Assembly: GCA_036927565.1 (NCBI GenBank)
Contig: JAYESD010000001.1
Span: 271,881,560 to 271,945,559, forward strand
Source of the DNA: Tuctoria greenei
Taxonomy: Eukaryota > Streptophyta > Magnoliopsida > Poales > Poaceae
Length of the DNA stretch: 64,000 nt
Direction: 5' to 3'
Shown here: positions 20,894 to 30,883 of the stretch, piece by piece
Numbering within the stretch: the stretch's first letter is position 1
Layout: the number at the start of each line of letters is the position of its first letter
Notes under the pieces: generated by a model
What the model saw: only the letters and a program-made list of their open reading frames with translations
The model's database searches: none
What the model was told of the DNA's origin: nothing
Translations under genes and position numbers: made by a program

Positions 20894-21243
20894 TGAGCGC
20901 TGCACCACCATCCACCAAGATATGATAGAGCTGGACATTATTGATGGTAGGAGAAACCATAAACGGCAGTTGACCAGCTCCAATCATGTTTCTTTTGGCA
21001 ATCTGAAGCATCGAAAGTGATGGGAGTGTCCATCCACTTCCGATTGGGTTCTGCCCTGGCGGTGGGAGTTGCGATAGCCATCTCCCTACGCATGGTCTTG
21101 AGGATGTGCCGAGAGGTAATATCCCACGATCCTCCATATATCGTATGGAGAGTCTTCTGATGCTCGTTGTCAAAGACGTCAGAATCATCGTCGACAGTGT
21201 TGTAAACGGCCTTCAGGACCTTCTTACGGTCCTGGAAGCCTAG
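20894..21243 (-). pseudogene. Tat#1 protease N-terminal half
   Basis: The minus strand carries NMIGAGQLPFMVSPTINNVQ and LYHILVDGGAALNL; VDGGA is the Tat protease active site. The copia element interrupts the gene directly after it, and the remainder resumes at 10497. Upstream in the segment is the spacer from gag (repeated acidic and basic stretches), in broken frames. Confidence 0.88.
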
Positions 21244-22746
21244 ATCCTTATCAGTTGAAGCTTCGTTGACCTTCTGCTTTCCTTTCCGTTGGCAGAAAGA
21301 AACTTATTCTCGGCGCTTGTTGAAGCGTTCAACAAGGTGCTGGATCTCGTGACAGTTTTCAAGATTGTGGGTGTCCATTTTGTGAATCGGACACCACATC
21401 TTTTGACCACCGCCGTCTTCAAATGATGTTTGAGGACGTTTTTTGGGGCGTGGCCCCCAGCCACCCGGAGCTGCAACAGCGACAGCAGTAGGCGTGCCGG
21501 CCGATGACTTATTCTTGCCATTTGACTTTTTCTTCTTTTTTCCACTGTCGAATGCAGCGACTTCAGTCTTGGAGGAGTTTTTACCAGCCTCCGAGGCTGG
21601 TTTGGGGTGCATCTCCCGACCCTCCGTAGCCCTAGCGCATTTATCAGCTAGGCTAAAGAGCTCTGTGATGCTGCTGACTTCTTTCGTTGCCAGCTTCTCC
21701 AACATTTTCTTATCTCTAACGCCTTGTCAAAATGCGACAATAATAGAAGCATTGGAGATTGAAGGGATTATGTTTTGTAATTGAGAAAACCGCTGGATGA
21801 ACGATCGCAATGACTCTCCCGTCTTCTGTTGTATGGCAAACATATCCAACTCGGTGCCAGGTCGGATGTAGGAGCTCCCGAAGTTGGCGGTGAATTGGCG
21901 GCAAAGATCCGCCCAACTGTTGATGGATTCAGAAAGAAGACTCATGAAACAGGATCTGACTGTCCCAGTTAAAGCCACATGGAAGTAGTTGGCCATCACG
22001 ACCTCATTGCCTTCCGCCGCGAGAGTGGCGGTGGAGTAGATTTGGAGGAACTCAATTGGGTTGACAGTCCCATCATACTTTTCCGGCAAATGAGGTCGGA
22101 ACTTTTATGGCCATTGGACCATGCAAGGGTGCATGGCCAGGGCTGAACAACCATCCCATACTCCCACAGGAGAAGGGTTTTCGTGAGCAGCTCGCCTCTC
22201 GCAAGCACGCTCCATGAGGACGCGACCATCCTGCCTCATGTAGCGACGGTCGAGCTCCGACCGAAGATCATGAGTCGAGTGCCTCGACGTCGTGTGAGAA
22301 TGGCGTGCTTTGGAGGGAAGTGATGTCACTTGCTAGGAGGATGCACGCCTCCTGTGTTGTGACCCTTGAGGACCAAGTCTACAAGACAAGGTCCTGTTTC
22401 TTGAAGGTGTCTGCCCAGCAGGGGGCGAACCTTGGTTACTGATGGCATTTGCTGCAACTGCAACCAGATGTTGCACATCAGCACACCACTATTCCATCGC
22501 AACCTAAGGTGCTCTAGGTGCAGGCCGACGCTGTAGAAGAGTCTGTGGTGTGTTCAGCGCATTCTCTGGGTTGTTCATCGATGAAGTGACCAACGGAAAG
22601 ACACCATCTTGCTACGATGGTTGTGTTGGTGGTGGAACAATACCCGCTGGGACAACATCATTAGTCGGCTGCTGCATGTTGGAGGTATTTTCTCCAGCAG
22701 ACTGCTTAGCGTGGCCGTTGGACGATCCTGCGGTGGAATTCACCAT
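21244..22746 (-). pseudogene. Tat#1 gag
   Basis: The start is taken at the ATG near 22746 (MVNSTAGSSNG), 37 bases inside the 5' LTR and shared with other Tat copies. The capsid core reads MPEKYDGTVNPIEFLQIYST, EVVMANYFHVALTG, SINSWADLCRQFTANFGSSY and ESLRSFIQRFSQLQNIIPSI (21727-22089). After a stop the frame continues with QGVRDKKMLEKLATKEVSSI and LFSLADKCARATEGREMHP, then a Lys-rich tract and CPIHKMDTHNLENC, the modified C-x2-H...H...C knuckle seen in Tat gags. The N-terminal 650 bp are in mixed frames. Broken. Confidence 0.88.
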
Positions 22747-22763
22747 CTCGAAACCTCAGGCCA

Positions 22764-22782
22764 CCCTACCTGACACGACAAA
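22764..22782 (-). other. Degenerate Tat primer-binding site
   Basis: The minus strand reads TTTGTCGTGTCAGGTAGGG next to the LTR end. It matches TTTGGCGCGCCAGG-type sites elsewhere, apart from several substitutions. Confidence 0.5.
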
Positions 22783-23617
22783 TGTTGAAGTGTTGTTACG
22801 ACACTTCCCCCGGTACTACTAAAGCGTAGTCTGTGGAAGTTCATATTCGGTTGGGGTGCACGTAAGATTATGAATGATATGGTGACACGGGGAGTTTTTA
22901 CGTGGTTCAGGCCGCCTGAGCATAATACCCTACTTCACGGGGTGTTTGTTAACTGTATGCGAGTGTACTTGAGTTGGCTTGGTTGGAGTTCGCTTCTACC
23001 GTGTGGTGCAACCCTTTTATATGCCAAGGGTTGACTGCTACAAGGGTTGTCTGGCTCGACAAGCCCCAACGGTATTCAATTGCCTAATACACGATCTACA
23101 TATATTAAGTATAATTAACAGTGTAATAACACGCCTTAATGGCAGCGCTACCGGCCGTGAAAGTCCTATGATCGTGTGTCATTAATATGGCATTAATGTC
23201 ATGTAATCAGGTCTTGTAATGACGGTTTAATAGCCTTTTGATTGTCCGCGTCGTTGGAGATCTGGCAGTCTTCCTGTTGCGAGCTTAAGTCCGAAAGCTC
23301 GACACGTGGCAGCTCCGGATCTTCCTCCCTTGGAGAAGCAAGTCCGAAGCTACTATACACGTGGAAACACCGGACATTCCCTCTACTGGGGGTTAGGTTC
23401 GGAGTCACCGGGCACGTGGCATGATCGGAGCTTCCCTTTGAAGGGAGTTAGATCTGACCTTGTGTTACACATGGCAGTGTCAGAGCTACCTGAGCGAGAG
23501 AGGTGGGTCCAGTGCTGCGGGACAGGTAGAGCCTTCAGAGGTCTTCAACTCAGACAGGTGGAACACCGTAGCTTTTCTTGCAGTATCGTGGGGTACCTGG
23601 TACACAGGGTACCGACA
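22783..23617 (-). repeat. Tat#1 5' LTR
   Basis: An 835-bp LTR, plus-strand ends TGTTGAAGTG and GGTACCGACA. It has the landmarks of 4028-7619 in the same order, including ACGTGGTTCAGGCCGCCTGA, a TATA region (near 23012-23019) and four CACGTG/CACATG units each followed by a CGGAGCT-like word (23310-23490). The flanking 5 bp (AGGTC) do not match CCAAA left of 4028, so no TSD joins the two LTRs. Confidence 0.88.
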
Positions 23618-23730
23618 AGGTCCAACGTCGAGTTTTCAGAGTCCTCGTTCATTTTTTCGGAGTACCTCTTTTCCTACTCCAAAACAGGCCTTTATGGAAG
23701 TAGACGTGGAGTTCAGAGGTAATTACCCGC
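23618..23730. other. Unassigned spacer between two Tat LTRs
   Basis: 113 bp without an ORF or a match to other parts of the window that I can see. It may be a remnant of host DNA or of an older element. Confidence 0.4.
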
Positions 23731-24182
23731 TGTTGGTACCCTACGTATTGGGTATCCCTTGGTCCCGTAAACAAAGTCATGGAATTCTTATATTCAGGTG
23801 GCGGACGTCCGAAGAAGATACATGTATCGCATTATCGGATCTACCTCCCTCCATAGGATGGCTCCGATGTTGCCACATGTCCAAAAGAGTTGGACATGCC
23901 TCCCTCGTTCGGGTAGCTCCGGTGCTACCACGTGTCCTACAGAGTCGGACCTACCCCTCTCCTTAGGGAAACTCCAGTACTGGCACGTGTCCAATAGCAC
24001 TGGACCTGTCCCCCAGTAGAGAGAAGCTCCAGAGCTACCACGTGTAACACGCTCGGACCTAAGTCAGCGACAGGAATACAGCAGGATCTCCAATAGCACG
24101 AACATTCAAGGGCTATCAATTGGCTGTTACAAAGCCTGGTTAACGCGTCATTAATGATATACTAATGAATCACGATCAGAGG
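23731..24182 (+). repeat. Tat#3 LTR fragment (left part)
   Basis: It begins TGTTGGTACCCTACG, a Tat LTR start in plus orientation, and contains CACGTG/CCACATG units with CTCCGG-like spacers. It ends at CACGATCAGAGG, where the Tat#2 LTR begins. The Tat#2 LTR itself carries ACACGATCAGAGGGCCC at the matching place (about 24625), so the fragment was cut there by insertion. Its remainder should lie beyond the right edge. Confidence 0.75.
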
Positions 24183-25048
24183 TGTCGGTACCCTACGTAC
24201 TGTATACCCCTTGAGACTGCAAAAAGACCAAATGAACTTCACCTGTCTGAGTTGAAGATCTGCAAAGGCCCCATGTGTCATACGGGACCAGACCTGCCTC
24301 CCATCTATGGTTAGTCCCGATACTACCACGTGTATACTGCAACCGAATCTACATCCCACACATGGGATAGCTCCGGGCTAAACACCTGTGCGGCACCCCC
24401 AAACCTAACCCCCGACAGAGGGAAGCTCTGGTACCGACACGTGTACAATGGCACCAGACCTAGACCTACTGTCCCGGACAGTAAGCTCCGGAGCTACCAC
24501 GTGTGCAGTCGCCAGACCGTCATCCTCAACAATTAGACTGGTGGACCCCAACGGCTTGGACCTTCAAGGGGCAATCAAAGTCTTCAAGACCTGATTAAGT
24601 GTCGTTAATACCATATTAATGACACACGATCAGAGGGCCCTTAATACCAGTAACAACACTGTCAAGACCCGTTACCACACTATTAAGGGCAATTAACCTC
24701 ATCAATTTTGTATTAAGCATCTGTAACCGCCAGGGCCACATGGCGGGTCAGGCTAGCGATGTAACGACCAGTTCTTGTACTATAAAAGGACTGGTCGAGC
24801 GATACACGGGGACTGTTCGGCGAGACCTCTCCCATACTCAGCTCTGACACACTCACAAGTGCTCAGACGCTCAATACAACAACTACACACCCCGTGGAGT
24901 AGGGTATTACGCTTAGGCGGCCCGAACCACGTAAATCTCCGTGTCTATTTGCCATCGTGTTCTGAATCTCTGTGCGCCCAATACCAAACTAGAAACTCCG
25001 CGATCTACCAACAGTAGTACCGGGAGAATTGCTGGAACCATACTCTCA
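24183..25048 (+). repeat. Tat#2 5' LTR
   Basis: It starts TGTCGGTACCCTACG and ends near ACTCTCA, 866 bp. Four or so CACGTG units with CTCCGG spacers occupy 24320-24510. A TATA box (CTATAAAAGG, about 24780-24789) is followed by GTATTACGCTTAGGCGGCCC, the reverse complement of the conserved Tat R/U5 motif. The exact 3' end is less certain than the start. Confidence 0.8.
24780..24789 (+). promoter_or_regulatory. TATA box of the Tat#2 LTR
   Basis: CTATAAAAGG at the same relative place as CTATAAAAGG (minus strand) in the Tat#4 and Tat#5 LTRs, followed by the transcribed R/U5 region. Confidence 0.65.
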
Positions 25049-25050
25049 TA

Positions 25051-25070
25051 GCTAGCGCGCCAGGTAGGGG
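25051..25070 (+). other. Tat#2 primer-binding site
   Basis: GCTAGCGCGCCAGGTAGGGG just inside the LTR; it corresponds to TTTGGCGCGCCAGG in the sister copies. Confidence 0.6.
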
Positions 25071-25086
25071 CGCTCGAGATTCAAAC

Positions 25087-26620
25087 ATGGTGAACTCTGC
25101 TGACGGATCGTCAACGACAACACTGCTGCGCAACCTACTGGAAGCAATCCCTCCAACATGTAGCGGCCAGCAGGTGTTGTGGCTCCAGCAGGAGTCATGC
25201 CACTGCCTCCACCGTCCGGACCAGAAAATCAAGCTGAACAGCAAGATGGGGCATCTGCGTCGGTCATGGCATCGGCAAACAACAACCCTGAACACGCGCT
25301 CCATGCCGCGCGTGCTCTTCTCCAATGTCCACCGCCTCCAGGAGCATCCTAGGGTACAATGGAGCAGTGGAGGGCTGATGTGGAACACCTGGTTGCAGCA
25401 GAAGTTGATCGCATCAGCAGCCAAGGTCCTCCCCCCTTGGGGCGGGCCCCATCACAACATCGGACTGTGTCGGGTACACTTGGTCCGCATGCTTCCCAAA
25501 ACAGGAGGCGTGTTGCGTCTCAACAAGCGACGTCGCTGCCTTCCGGGACGCGACGTACCCATACGGTAACCTGACTTTCAACTCACGACCTCCGGGCGGA
25601 GCTTGATCGCCGTTACCGTCAACAGGATGGTCGCGTCCATATCGAGCGTGCTCGCGAAAGGCGAGAGGCCCAGGGCAGTCCTACATCCGAGGGAGTAGGA
25701 GGAGGCTGTTCTGCCCTGGCCATGCACCTACGCATGGTCAGATGGCCGCAGAAGTTCTGGCCTCACCTTCCGGAGAAATTTGACGGGACTTTCAATCCCG
25801 CTGAGTTTCTCCAAATCTACTGCACCGCAATCCTTGCGGTTGGAAACAATGAGGCTGTGATGGCCAACTACTTCCCCGTGGCTTTGACTGGGACCGCCAG
25901 GTCTTGGTTCATGACCCTCCCGCCTGACTCCATCAACAGTTGAGCAGAACTGTGCCAACAGTTCACCACCAATTTCGGGAGTTCATACACCCGACCAAGC
26001 ACCGAACTGGACCTTTTTGCTGTCAAGCAAAGCGAGGAGAGTCCCTGTGATCCTACATCCATAGGTTCTCCCAGGTACAAAACACTATACCTTCTATCTC
26101 AAGCGCTTCTGTCATTGTGGCATTTAGACAGGGCGTACGAGACAAGAAGATGCTGGAGAAGCTGGTGACCAAGGAGATCACCAGCGTCACGGAACTCTTC
26201 AGCTTGGCAGACAAATGCACCAAAACCGCGGAGGGCCGTGAAATGCACTCCGACCTCTGGAGGACAACAAAAAGTCCTCCAAGGGTGACACCACTACCTC
26301 CAGGAGTGGCAAGAAGAAGAAAAAGTCTAACGGCAAAAAGAAGCTGTCGGCCGGCACACCTACAGCCGCTGCTGCCGCAGCTCTGGGTGGTCAAGGGCCA
26401 TGCCCCGAGAAACGACCTCGGCTGTCGTCTAAAGACGGAGGCAGCTCCAAGATGTGGTGTCCTATACACAAGACAAATAGTCACAACTTGGAAGGATGCC
26501 GAGAGGTACAGAACCTTGCCGAGCGCTACAACAAGCGTCAGGAAGAAGTTCCTTTCCGTTAAAGGCAAGGGAAACAGAAAGTCGACGAAGCTCCGACTGA
26601 AGAGAAGTTAGGCTTTCAGG
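25087..26620 (+). pseudogene. Tat#2 gag
   Basis: The start MVNSADGSS at 25087 matches other Tat gags. The frame is soon lost. The capsid core reappears as WPQKFWPHLPEKFDGTFNPA, EFLQIYCTAILAVGNNEAVM and ANYFPVALTGTARSWFMTLP (25722-25943), ending in a TGA. AFRQGVRDKKMLEKLVTKEI, LFSLADKCTKTAEGREMHS and a Lys-rich/CPIH-type knuckle follow in other frames to about 26560. Multiple frameshifts and stops make it a pseudogene. Confidence 0.85.
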
Positions 26621-26699
26621 ACCCTAAAATGGTCTTGAAGGTTTTTTACACCTCCGTCGATGATGACTCCGACGTCTCTGACAACGAACGTCAGAAAAC

Positions 26700-27158
26700 C
26701 ATGAACACAATCTTTGGTGCTTCGTGGGACATCACCTCCCGCCGTGTCCTCAAGACCATGCGATGAGACATGGCCTCAGTAGCTCCTACTATTTGGGCGG
26801 AGCCGCACCAGAAGTGGATGGACACTGTCATCACCTTAGATGCTTCGGATTGCCCTCGGAACATGATCGGAGCTGGCCAACTTCCACTGATGGTATATCC
26901 TACCATCAACAACATCGAACTCCACCATGTGATGGTGGACGGAGGTTCAGGGTTGAACCTCATAAGCTTCGAAGCTTACGTCAAGCTTCAGCTACAACCT
27001 TCGGATCTTCGCCCCTCCCGACCTTTCTCTGGAGTAAGTCCGGGGGCCATAACCCCACTCGGTGCCATTACTCTTCTGGTGACCTTTGGGACCCGGGAGA
27101 ATTACCGCACTGAGAATTTGGTTTTCGACGTGGCGCAGATCAACTTACCATTCAACGC
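26700..27158 (+). pseudogene. Tat#2 protease, interrupted by Tat#4
   Basis: The sequence reads MASVAPTIWAEPHQKWMDTV, ITLDASDCPRNMIGAGQLPL, IELHHVMVDGGSGLNLISFE (active site VDGGS), RPFSGVSPGAITPLGAITLL and VTFGTRENYRTENLVFDVAQ, then INLPFNA. The normal continuation (GRPALY...) is replaced at 27159 by the terminus of a Tat LTR. AACGC at 27154-27158 should be the TSD. A stop lies just before MASVAP. Confidence 0.88.
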
Positions 27159-28255
27159 TGTCGAAGGTCTTAAACGACACTTCCCCCGGGCCTGCTTAGA
27201 GAGCAGCCCGCGGAGGTTCTTTATATTCACGAGGGCTAGTCCCAGGAGATTGAGCGCAGCGAGATGGTGAACACATAGAGATTACATGGTTCGGGCCACC
27301 TGAGCGTAACACCCTACGTCCACGGGAGTGTAAGTGTATTGCCTTGCTTGAGCGTGTATGGGTTTCAATCGGTCTGATGCCGTCCCCTGTGAAGGTTGTC
27401 TGCCGAGTCCTTTTATAGTCCTAGGACTCTGCAGTCACAAGGTGGGTCCTGGGGCCCAACAGGTGGTCCTGGGGAGAGCCAAATCCTATACAAGATCTAG
27501 GATTAAATGTTATCTACTTCCCTTTGTTAGGGGCTTCAATGTGCCGTCCCGCAGCGTCGTGCGCCAGGGCTACACATAGTTGTTGATGATGGCAGGGCCC
27601 GTCCCGTATGTCTTGTCCTTGCGGCTTACTCGTCTACCTTGCGTCGTGGATCTGTACTGGCTACTTGGACAAGACAGGACACTGGAGCCTTGACTTTCGC
27701 ATGCGCGACTCCGCTTCACCTGGGGAAGGCGCGTGTACTTAATGCTTGTCTGAGCGGCGCACTCTTTCCTTTACTGCGGCCTCCTACCGCATCAAGTCGG
27801 CCCACCGCCATGTGGTTGCACCGGAGCCTTCCCCTGCGGGGAGTTGAGCGCCCAGCTGTACAGATCACGTGGCACCTCCGGAGCCCACCTTCGCGGGAGG
27901 GCGGAGGCTCAGCCCTACGGGCCACGTGGTAGTCCAGGAGCCCTTCCTTGCAGGGAGACGGGCCTGGTCCCGGGGGTTGCATTGGCTACGTGGCAGCCCC
28001 GGAGCCTGCCTCGGCGGGGAGACGAGAGTCTGGTCCTGCCGGCCACGTGGCAGCCCCGGAGCCTGCCTCGGCGGGGAGGCGAGGGTCCGGTCCTACCAGC
28101 CACGTGGCAGCCCGGGAGCCCGCCCTGGCGGGGAGGTAGGATCTGGTCCTTCCCTCCATGACGTGGCAGCCTCGGACTCTGCCTCCAAGTAGAGGTCAAG
28201 TCCTTAGCTGTTTTCTCCTTGTGCGCGGGGGTACCCGGTCTGCGGGGTACCGACA
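27159..28255 (-). repeat. Tat#4 3' LTR
   Basis: 1097 bp, TGTCGAAGGT...GGTACCGACA. It contains ACATGGTTCGGGCCACCTGA, a TATA box (minus-strand CTATAAAAGG near 27410-27420) and seven CACGTGG-type units with CCGGAGCC and a G-rich tail, spaced roughly 55-60 bp, at 27808-28190. Same subfamily as 31820-32857. Confidence 0.9.
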
Positions 28256-28275
28256 GTGGCCCCCGAGCCCACCTC
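28256..28275 (-). other. Tat#4 polypurine tract
   Basis: The minus strand reads GTGGGCTCGGGGGCCAC directly before TGTCGGTACC; identical in Tat#5. Confidence 0.65.
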
Positions 28276-28800
28276 GGGAGAGTCGTCGATACCGCAGGTG
28301 GTGTCTTCTTCTTTATCTTCCTGCGCAACTCTTTCGATTCCAATCCGGGGCAGTTCCCCGGGCGGCACGTCCCTGCCATCGTGGCTACGCGTCTCCTTCT
28401 GTTAAGCGGAGGCGCGGGACATGCGCCGTGCGACATGACTTCTACTTTCAATCGTGCTTTAACTGCGGTGGTTCCCAAGGTGGCTCCTGCACTTCTGTTG
28501 CTTTTGCCTTTTCAGAATCCACCGAGTTACCTCCCACACAGTTGGCCACCCGGCTTGCCTTCTTTGTCGAGCGACTCGGGCCCTCATGTCATTGCCTATG
28601 CGGGTCTATTGTTCTTCTACCGAGGCTGTGGCGATTCACACGCCGCGTCTGTTGGCTTGCAGAGGTGAATAAAAAGAGACTTTTCCCCCTAAGGGTCATT
28701 TCTTCCGCTTCTGCATCCTTGCGCTCGTGCCTCTTGCCCCAAGCCAGTTCTTGTGCTCTAGCTCCTGATTTCCCCTTCCGGAGCCTCCTCCTTCAACCTC
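28276..28800 (+). other. Tat#4 spacer between PPT and antisense ORF
   Basis: No ORF that I trust. The stretch is homologous to 32876-33404 of Tat#5 (shared CTTTCAATCGTGCTTTAACT and GTGGTTCCCAAGGTGGCTCC). Near its right end is a TATA-like AATAAAAAG. Confidence 0.6.
28668..28677 (+). promoter_or_regulatory. TATA-like box before the Tat#4 antisense ORF
   Basis: GAATAAAAAG lies about 125 bp upstream of the plus-strand ATG at 28801. Tat#5 has GCATAAAAGG at the matching place (about 33270-33279). The conserved position in two copies suggests a promoter for the antisense ORF. Confidence 0.4.
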
Positions 28801-29640
28801 ATGGCGAGCAACCTGCCCAGGTCCCGGCTGACCAGGTCTGCCGATCTGGCCCTCATGCACCGACTTCTTGGCTGGCGAGCCCCCGAACAGGAGGAGTGGC
28901 TCCATCGCGGGGAGCTCCCACTGAACCTCACCGAAGGGGAGATGGTGCTGTTCTCGTCATACGTGCTGGCTGGCTTCGTTCTGCCAGCATCCGCGTTCCT
29001 GGTAATGCTTCTAGAGACTTTCGGCCTCCAACTTCACCACCTCCCGCCGAACTCGATCGCCTTGCTGGCGTTCTTTGCTCACCTCTGTGAGATGTTCGTG
29101 GGGGTGACGCCGTCGGTGAAGCTCTTCAGGTACTTCTCTGTACTGAGGGCCACAGGCAAAAGCTCGAAGGATCAGCTCGGCGCCTACTACTTCCAGCGCT
29201 GAACCAAGGTCCCTTCTAGGTACATTGCTTCCATCAGCTCTGCACGGTGGGAGCAATGGCGCGAATATTGGATGATCGTCAAGGTCGAGGCTCACGACCG
29301 GATGTGCCTCCCCACCAGGAGACCCTACTCCGAGCAGTCATTCTGGGAGGAGCGCCCAGAGCTGGAGAGGGCATTCGACCCGGTGTTGGAGAGGATCCAG
29401 ATGCTAGCGGACCACAGGCTAACGTCTGTGATGGTGTTGAGGGACTTCATGTCCCGATGCATAGCTTCGCTCCAACATTGCGTCCGCCCGACATGGATGT
29501 ACACCGGTCCAATGGACTGCACCTGACTCGAGACCGGCTCCAACTCCAACCCGGACGAGCAGCTGCTGCATGATATGCTGGTCCGGGTCTGCCCCGATGA
29601 CGTTCCCCTGAGTCACTGGCCCTCCCGGCGGCCTGCCACC
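28801..29640 (+). pseudogene. Tat#4 antisense ORF, N-terminal domain
   Basis: Encoded opposite to gag-pol, between pol and the 3' LTR. It starts MASNLPRSRLTRSADLALMH. The core reads WLHRGELPLNLTEGEMVLFS, ASAFLVMLLETFGLQLHHLP and LCEMFVGVTPSVKLFRYFSV, then YYFQR and a TGA at 29200-29202. The same frame continues with SRYIASISSARWEQWREYWM, CLPTRRPYSEQSFWEERPEL and a second stop near 29523. This resembles, from recall, the plant 'putative gypsy type transposon' domain (Transposase_28) found in antisense ORFs of Tat elements. The function is unknown to me; no catalytic motif is evident. Two in-frame stops make it a pseudogene here. Confidence 0.7.
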
Positions 29641-29895
29641 CCCTGTGCTCAGACTCCGAGCTGAAGAGGCGGCTGCTGAAGGCGATGCCGACGCTCAACG
29701 AGTCCGGGCTGGCGCAGCGCCAGATTAGAGACCCGTTCTGGGGGGGTCAAAATTGTCGACGATGTATAGGGGGTAGACATCAACAACGGCGCTGAGGGAG
29801 GTGAAGATCCCTCAGGTGACGAAGATCCCCCGAGTGACGACCCCTCACGCGGGTTCCAGCACCATCAGCAGGGAGGTGTCGGCACCTCTGCTAAT

Positions 29896-30291
29896 ATGGG
29901 GAAAGGGAAAGCACTTGTGCCGGTGTCGGACCCGACCCCCAAGAAGCGCACCCGTTCGCCGTCGTCAGTCCCCTTCGCCCCTCGTCAGGATGCCGGTGGC
30001 GCCACTTTGCCGCCCGAATCTTCGACGCGCAAGAGGGGGAGGCTCCTCAACGCGGATGGGACCCCAGCGTTCCCCCACCGTTCGGAGGAGCGCCAGACTT
30101 TGGGGGTGTCGCCAACTCCTCCATTTCAGGGGCCCCCGGCTCATGCAGCGGCCCCCACCGCGGGTTTGGGGGGTCCGAACCTCCCCAACCATTTCTGGAA
30201 GCGGTGGAACTTCAACGTCCCTCGGAGTTTGGCCCCCCTGGCAGGTGTGGCCAGTTGTTATGGGCATACCTGTCAGATACCTAGAAGTTAG
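29896..30291 (+). pseudogene. Tat#4 antisense ORF, low-complexity middle part
   Basis: A plus-strand open frame, MGKGKALVPVSDPTPKKRTR then SSTRKRGRLLNADGTPAFPH: basic and Pro/Gly-rich with no known domain. Its end (PNHFWKRWNFNVPRS) parallels the place in Tat#5 just before the coiled-coil part. In Tat#4 the DNA then jumps to sequence matching 35560 onwards in Tat#5, so the coiled-coil half has been deleted. Confidence 0.55.
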
Positions 30292-30358
30292 GGCGGACGG
30301 TTGCAGGGGAGCTTAGGATGCGTAGGTAGCATTGCTGAAATTGATTATGCGGGGACGT

Positions 30359-30492
30359 CGATGGCTGGCCCCCTGGGGGTGCCATCGGAGCTTCGGTCCG
30401 GCGGTGCCCACCATCTCTGGTGAAAGGTCGACGGCGGGCCCTCTGGGGGTGCCACCGGAGCCTTGGTCCGGCGGTGCCCATCATCTTCGTGG
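30359..30492. repeat. 70-bp tandem repeat, two units (Tat#4)
   Basis: Units begin at 30359 and 30429 (CGATGGCTGG, CGACGGCGGG), each with CTGGGGGTGCC and CCGGCGGTGCCCA. The Tat#5 counterpart has three units. Confidence 0.85.
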
Positions 30493-30883
30493 GTACTCTG
30501 ACGGTTATCACCAGGATAACTCCTTGAAGACCTGCGTATAGATCAAAAAATAGGAGAAGTAATTCTGTCCGCTGGTCATTGCTTCCCTGCTCCTTTTTAG
30601 TGTCGCTTGACTTGCGATCTTGGGATGACTCATGGGGCTTGGGTAATTCAGTGTATCTGCACCTAGGGCTCGCTATCCATACTACTTAAGGGTGGTCCAA
30701 CTGGCCCCCAGTACTCAGCTGTAGCGCTGGGGAGGCAGGGCGCACAGGCTTAGGGTACAGGACCAGGCTAAGCAGGCTGTGCCCCTGGACCTCCCGCTTG
30801 GCGTAAGCTTTTCCCAGGGGAGACCGTCTGGAGACACATACCCCCGAGTATGGGAACATCCGAGGCCCCAGGCACATTGCAGG
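30493..30883 (-). other. Tat#4 spacer up to the Tekay-X insertion
   Basis: No gene seen. Colinear with 35890-36282 of Tat#5. The last bases ACATTGCAGG match Tat#5, where ...GCAGGTACCTC continues, which places the insertion point exactly. Confidence 0.7.

Larger units (their letters stand above)
24183..27158 (+). mobile_element. Tat#2 element (5' part: LTR, gag, protease start)
   Basis: A plus-strand Tat-lineage Ty3/gypsy element with 5' LTR, primer site, gag and the first part of protease. It is cut at codons for LPFNA by the Tat#4 LTR. The left flank AGAGG (24178-24182) would be its TSD. RT, integrase and 3' LTR are expected beyond the window if the nest is complete. Confidence 0.85.
27159..30883 (-). 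mobile_element. Tat#4 element (3' part: LTR, PPT, antisense ORF)
   Basis: A minus-strand Tat element entered at its 3' end: LTR, PPT, a plus-strand ORF block and a tandem-repeat spacer, cut at 30884 by the Tekay-X LTR. Its pol, gag and 5' LTR are expected beyond the window, after the end of Tekay-X. It is closely related to Tat#5 over the whole visible length. Confidence 0.85.

Noticed and set aside
22550..24536. Numerous 60-170 codon ORFs in the Tat LTRs
   Set aside because: They arise from the repeated CACGTG/CCGGAGC units and differ in frame and length between copies.
28158..29090. 310-codon plus-strand ORF in the Tat#4 3' region
   Set aside because: It starts inside the LTR and overlaps the better-supported antisense ORF in another frame; the composition is arbitrary.
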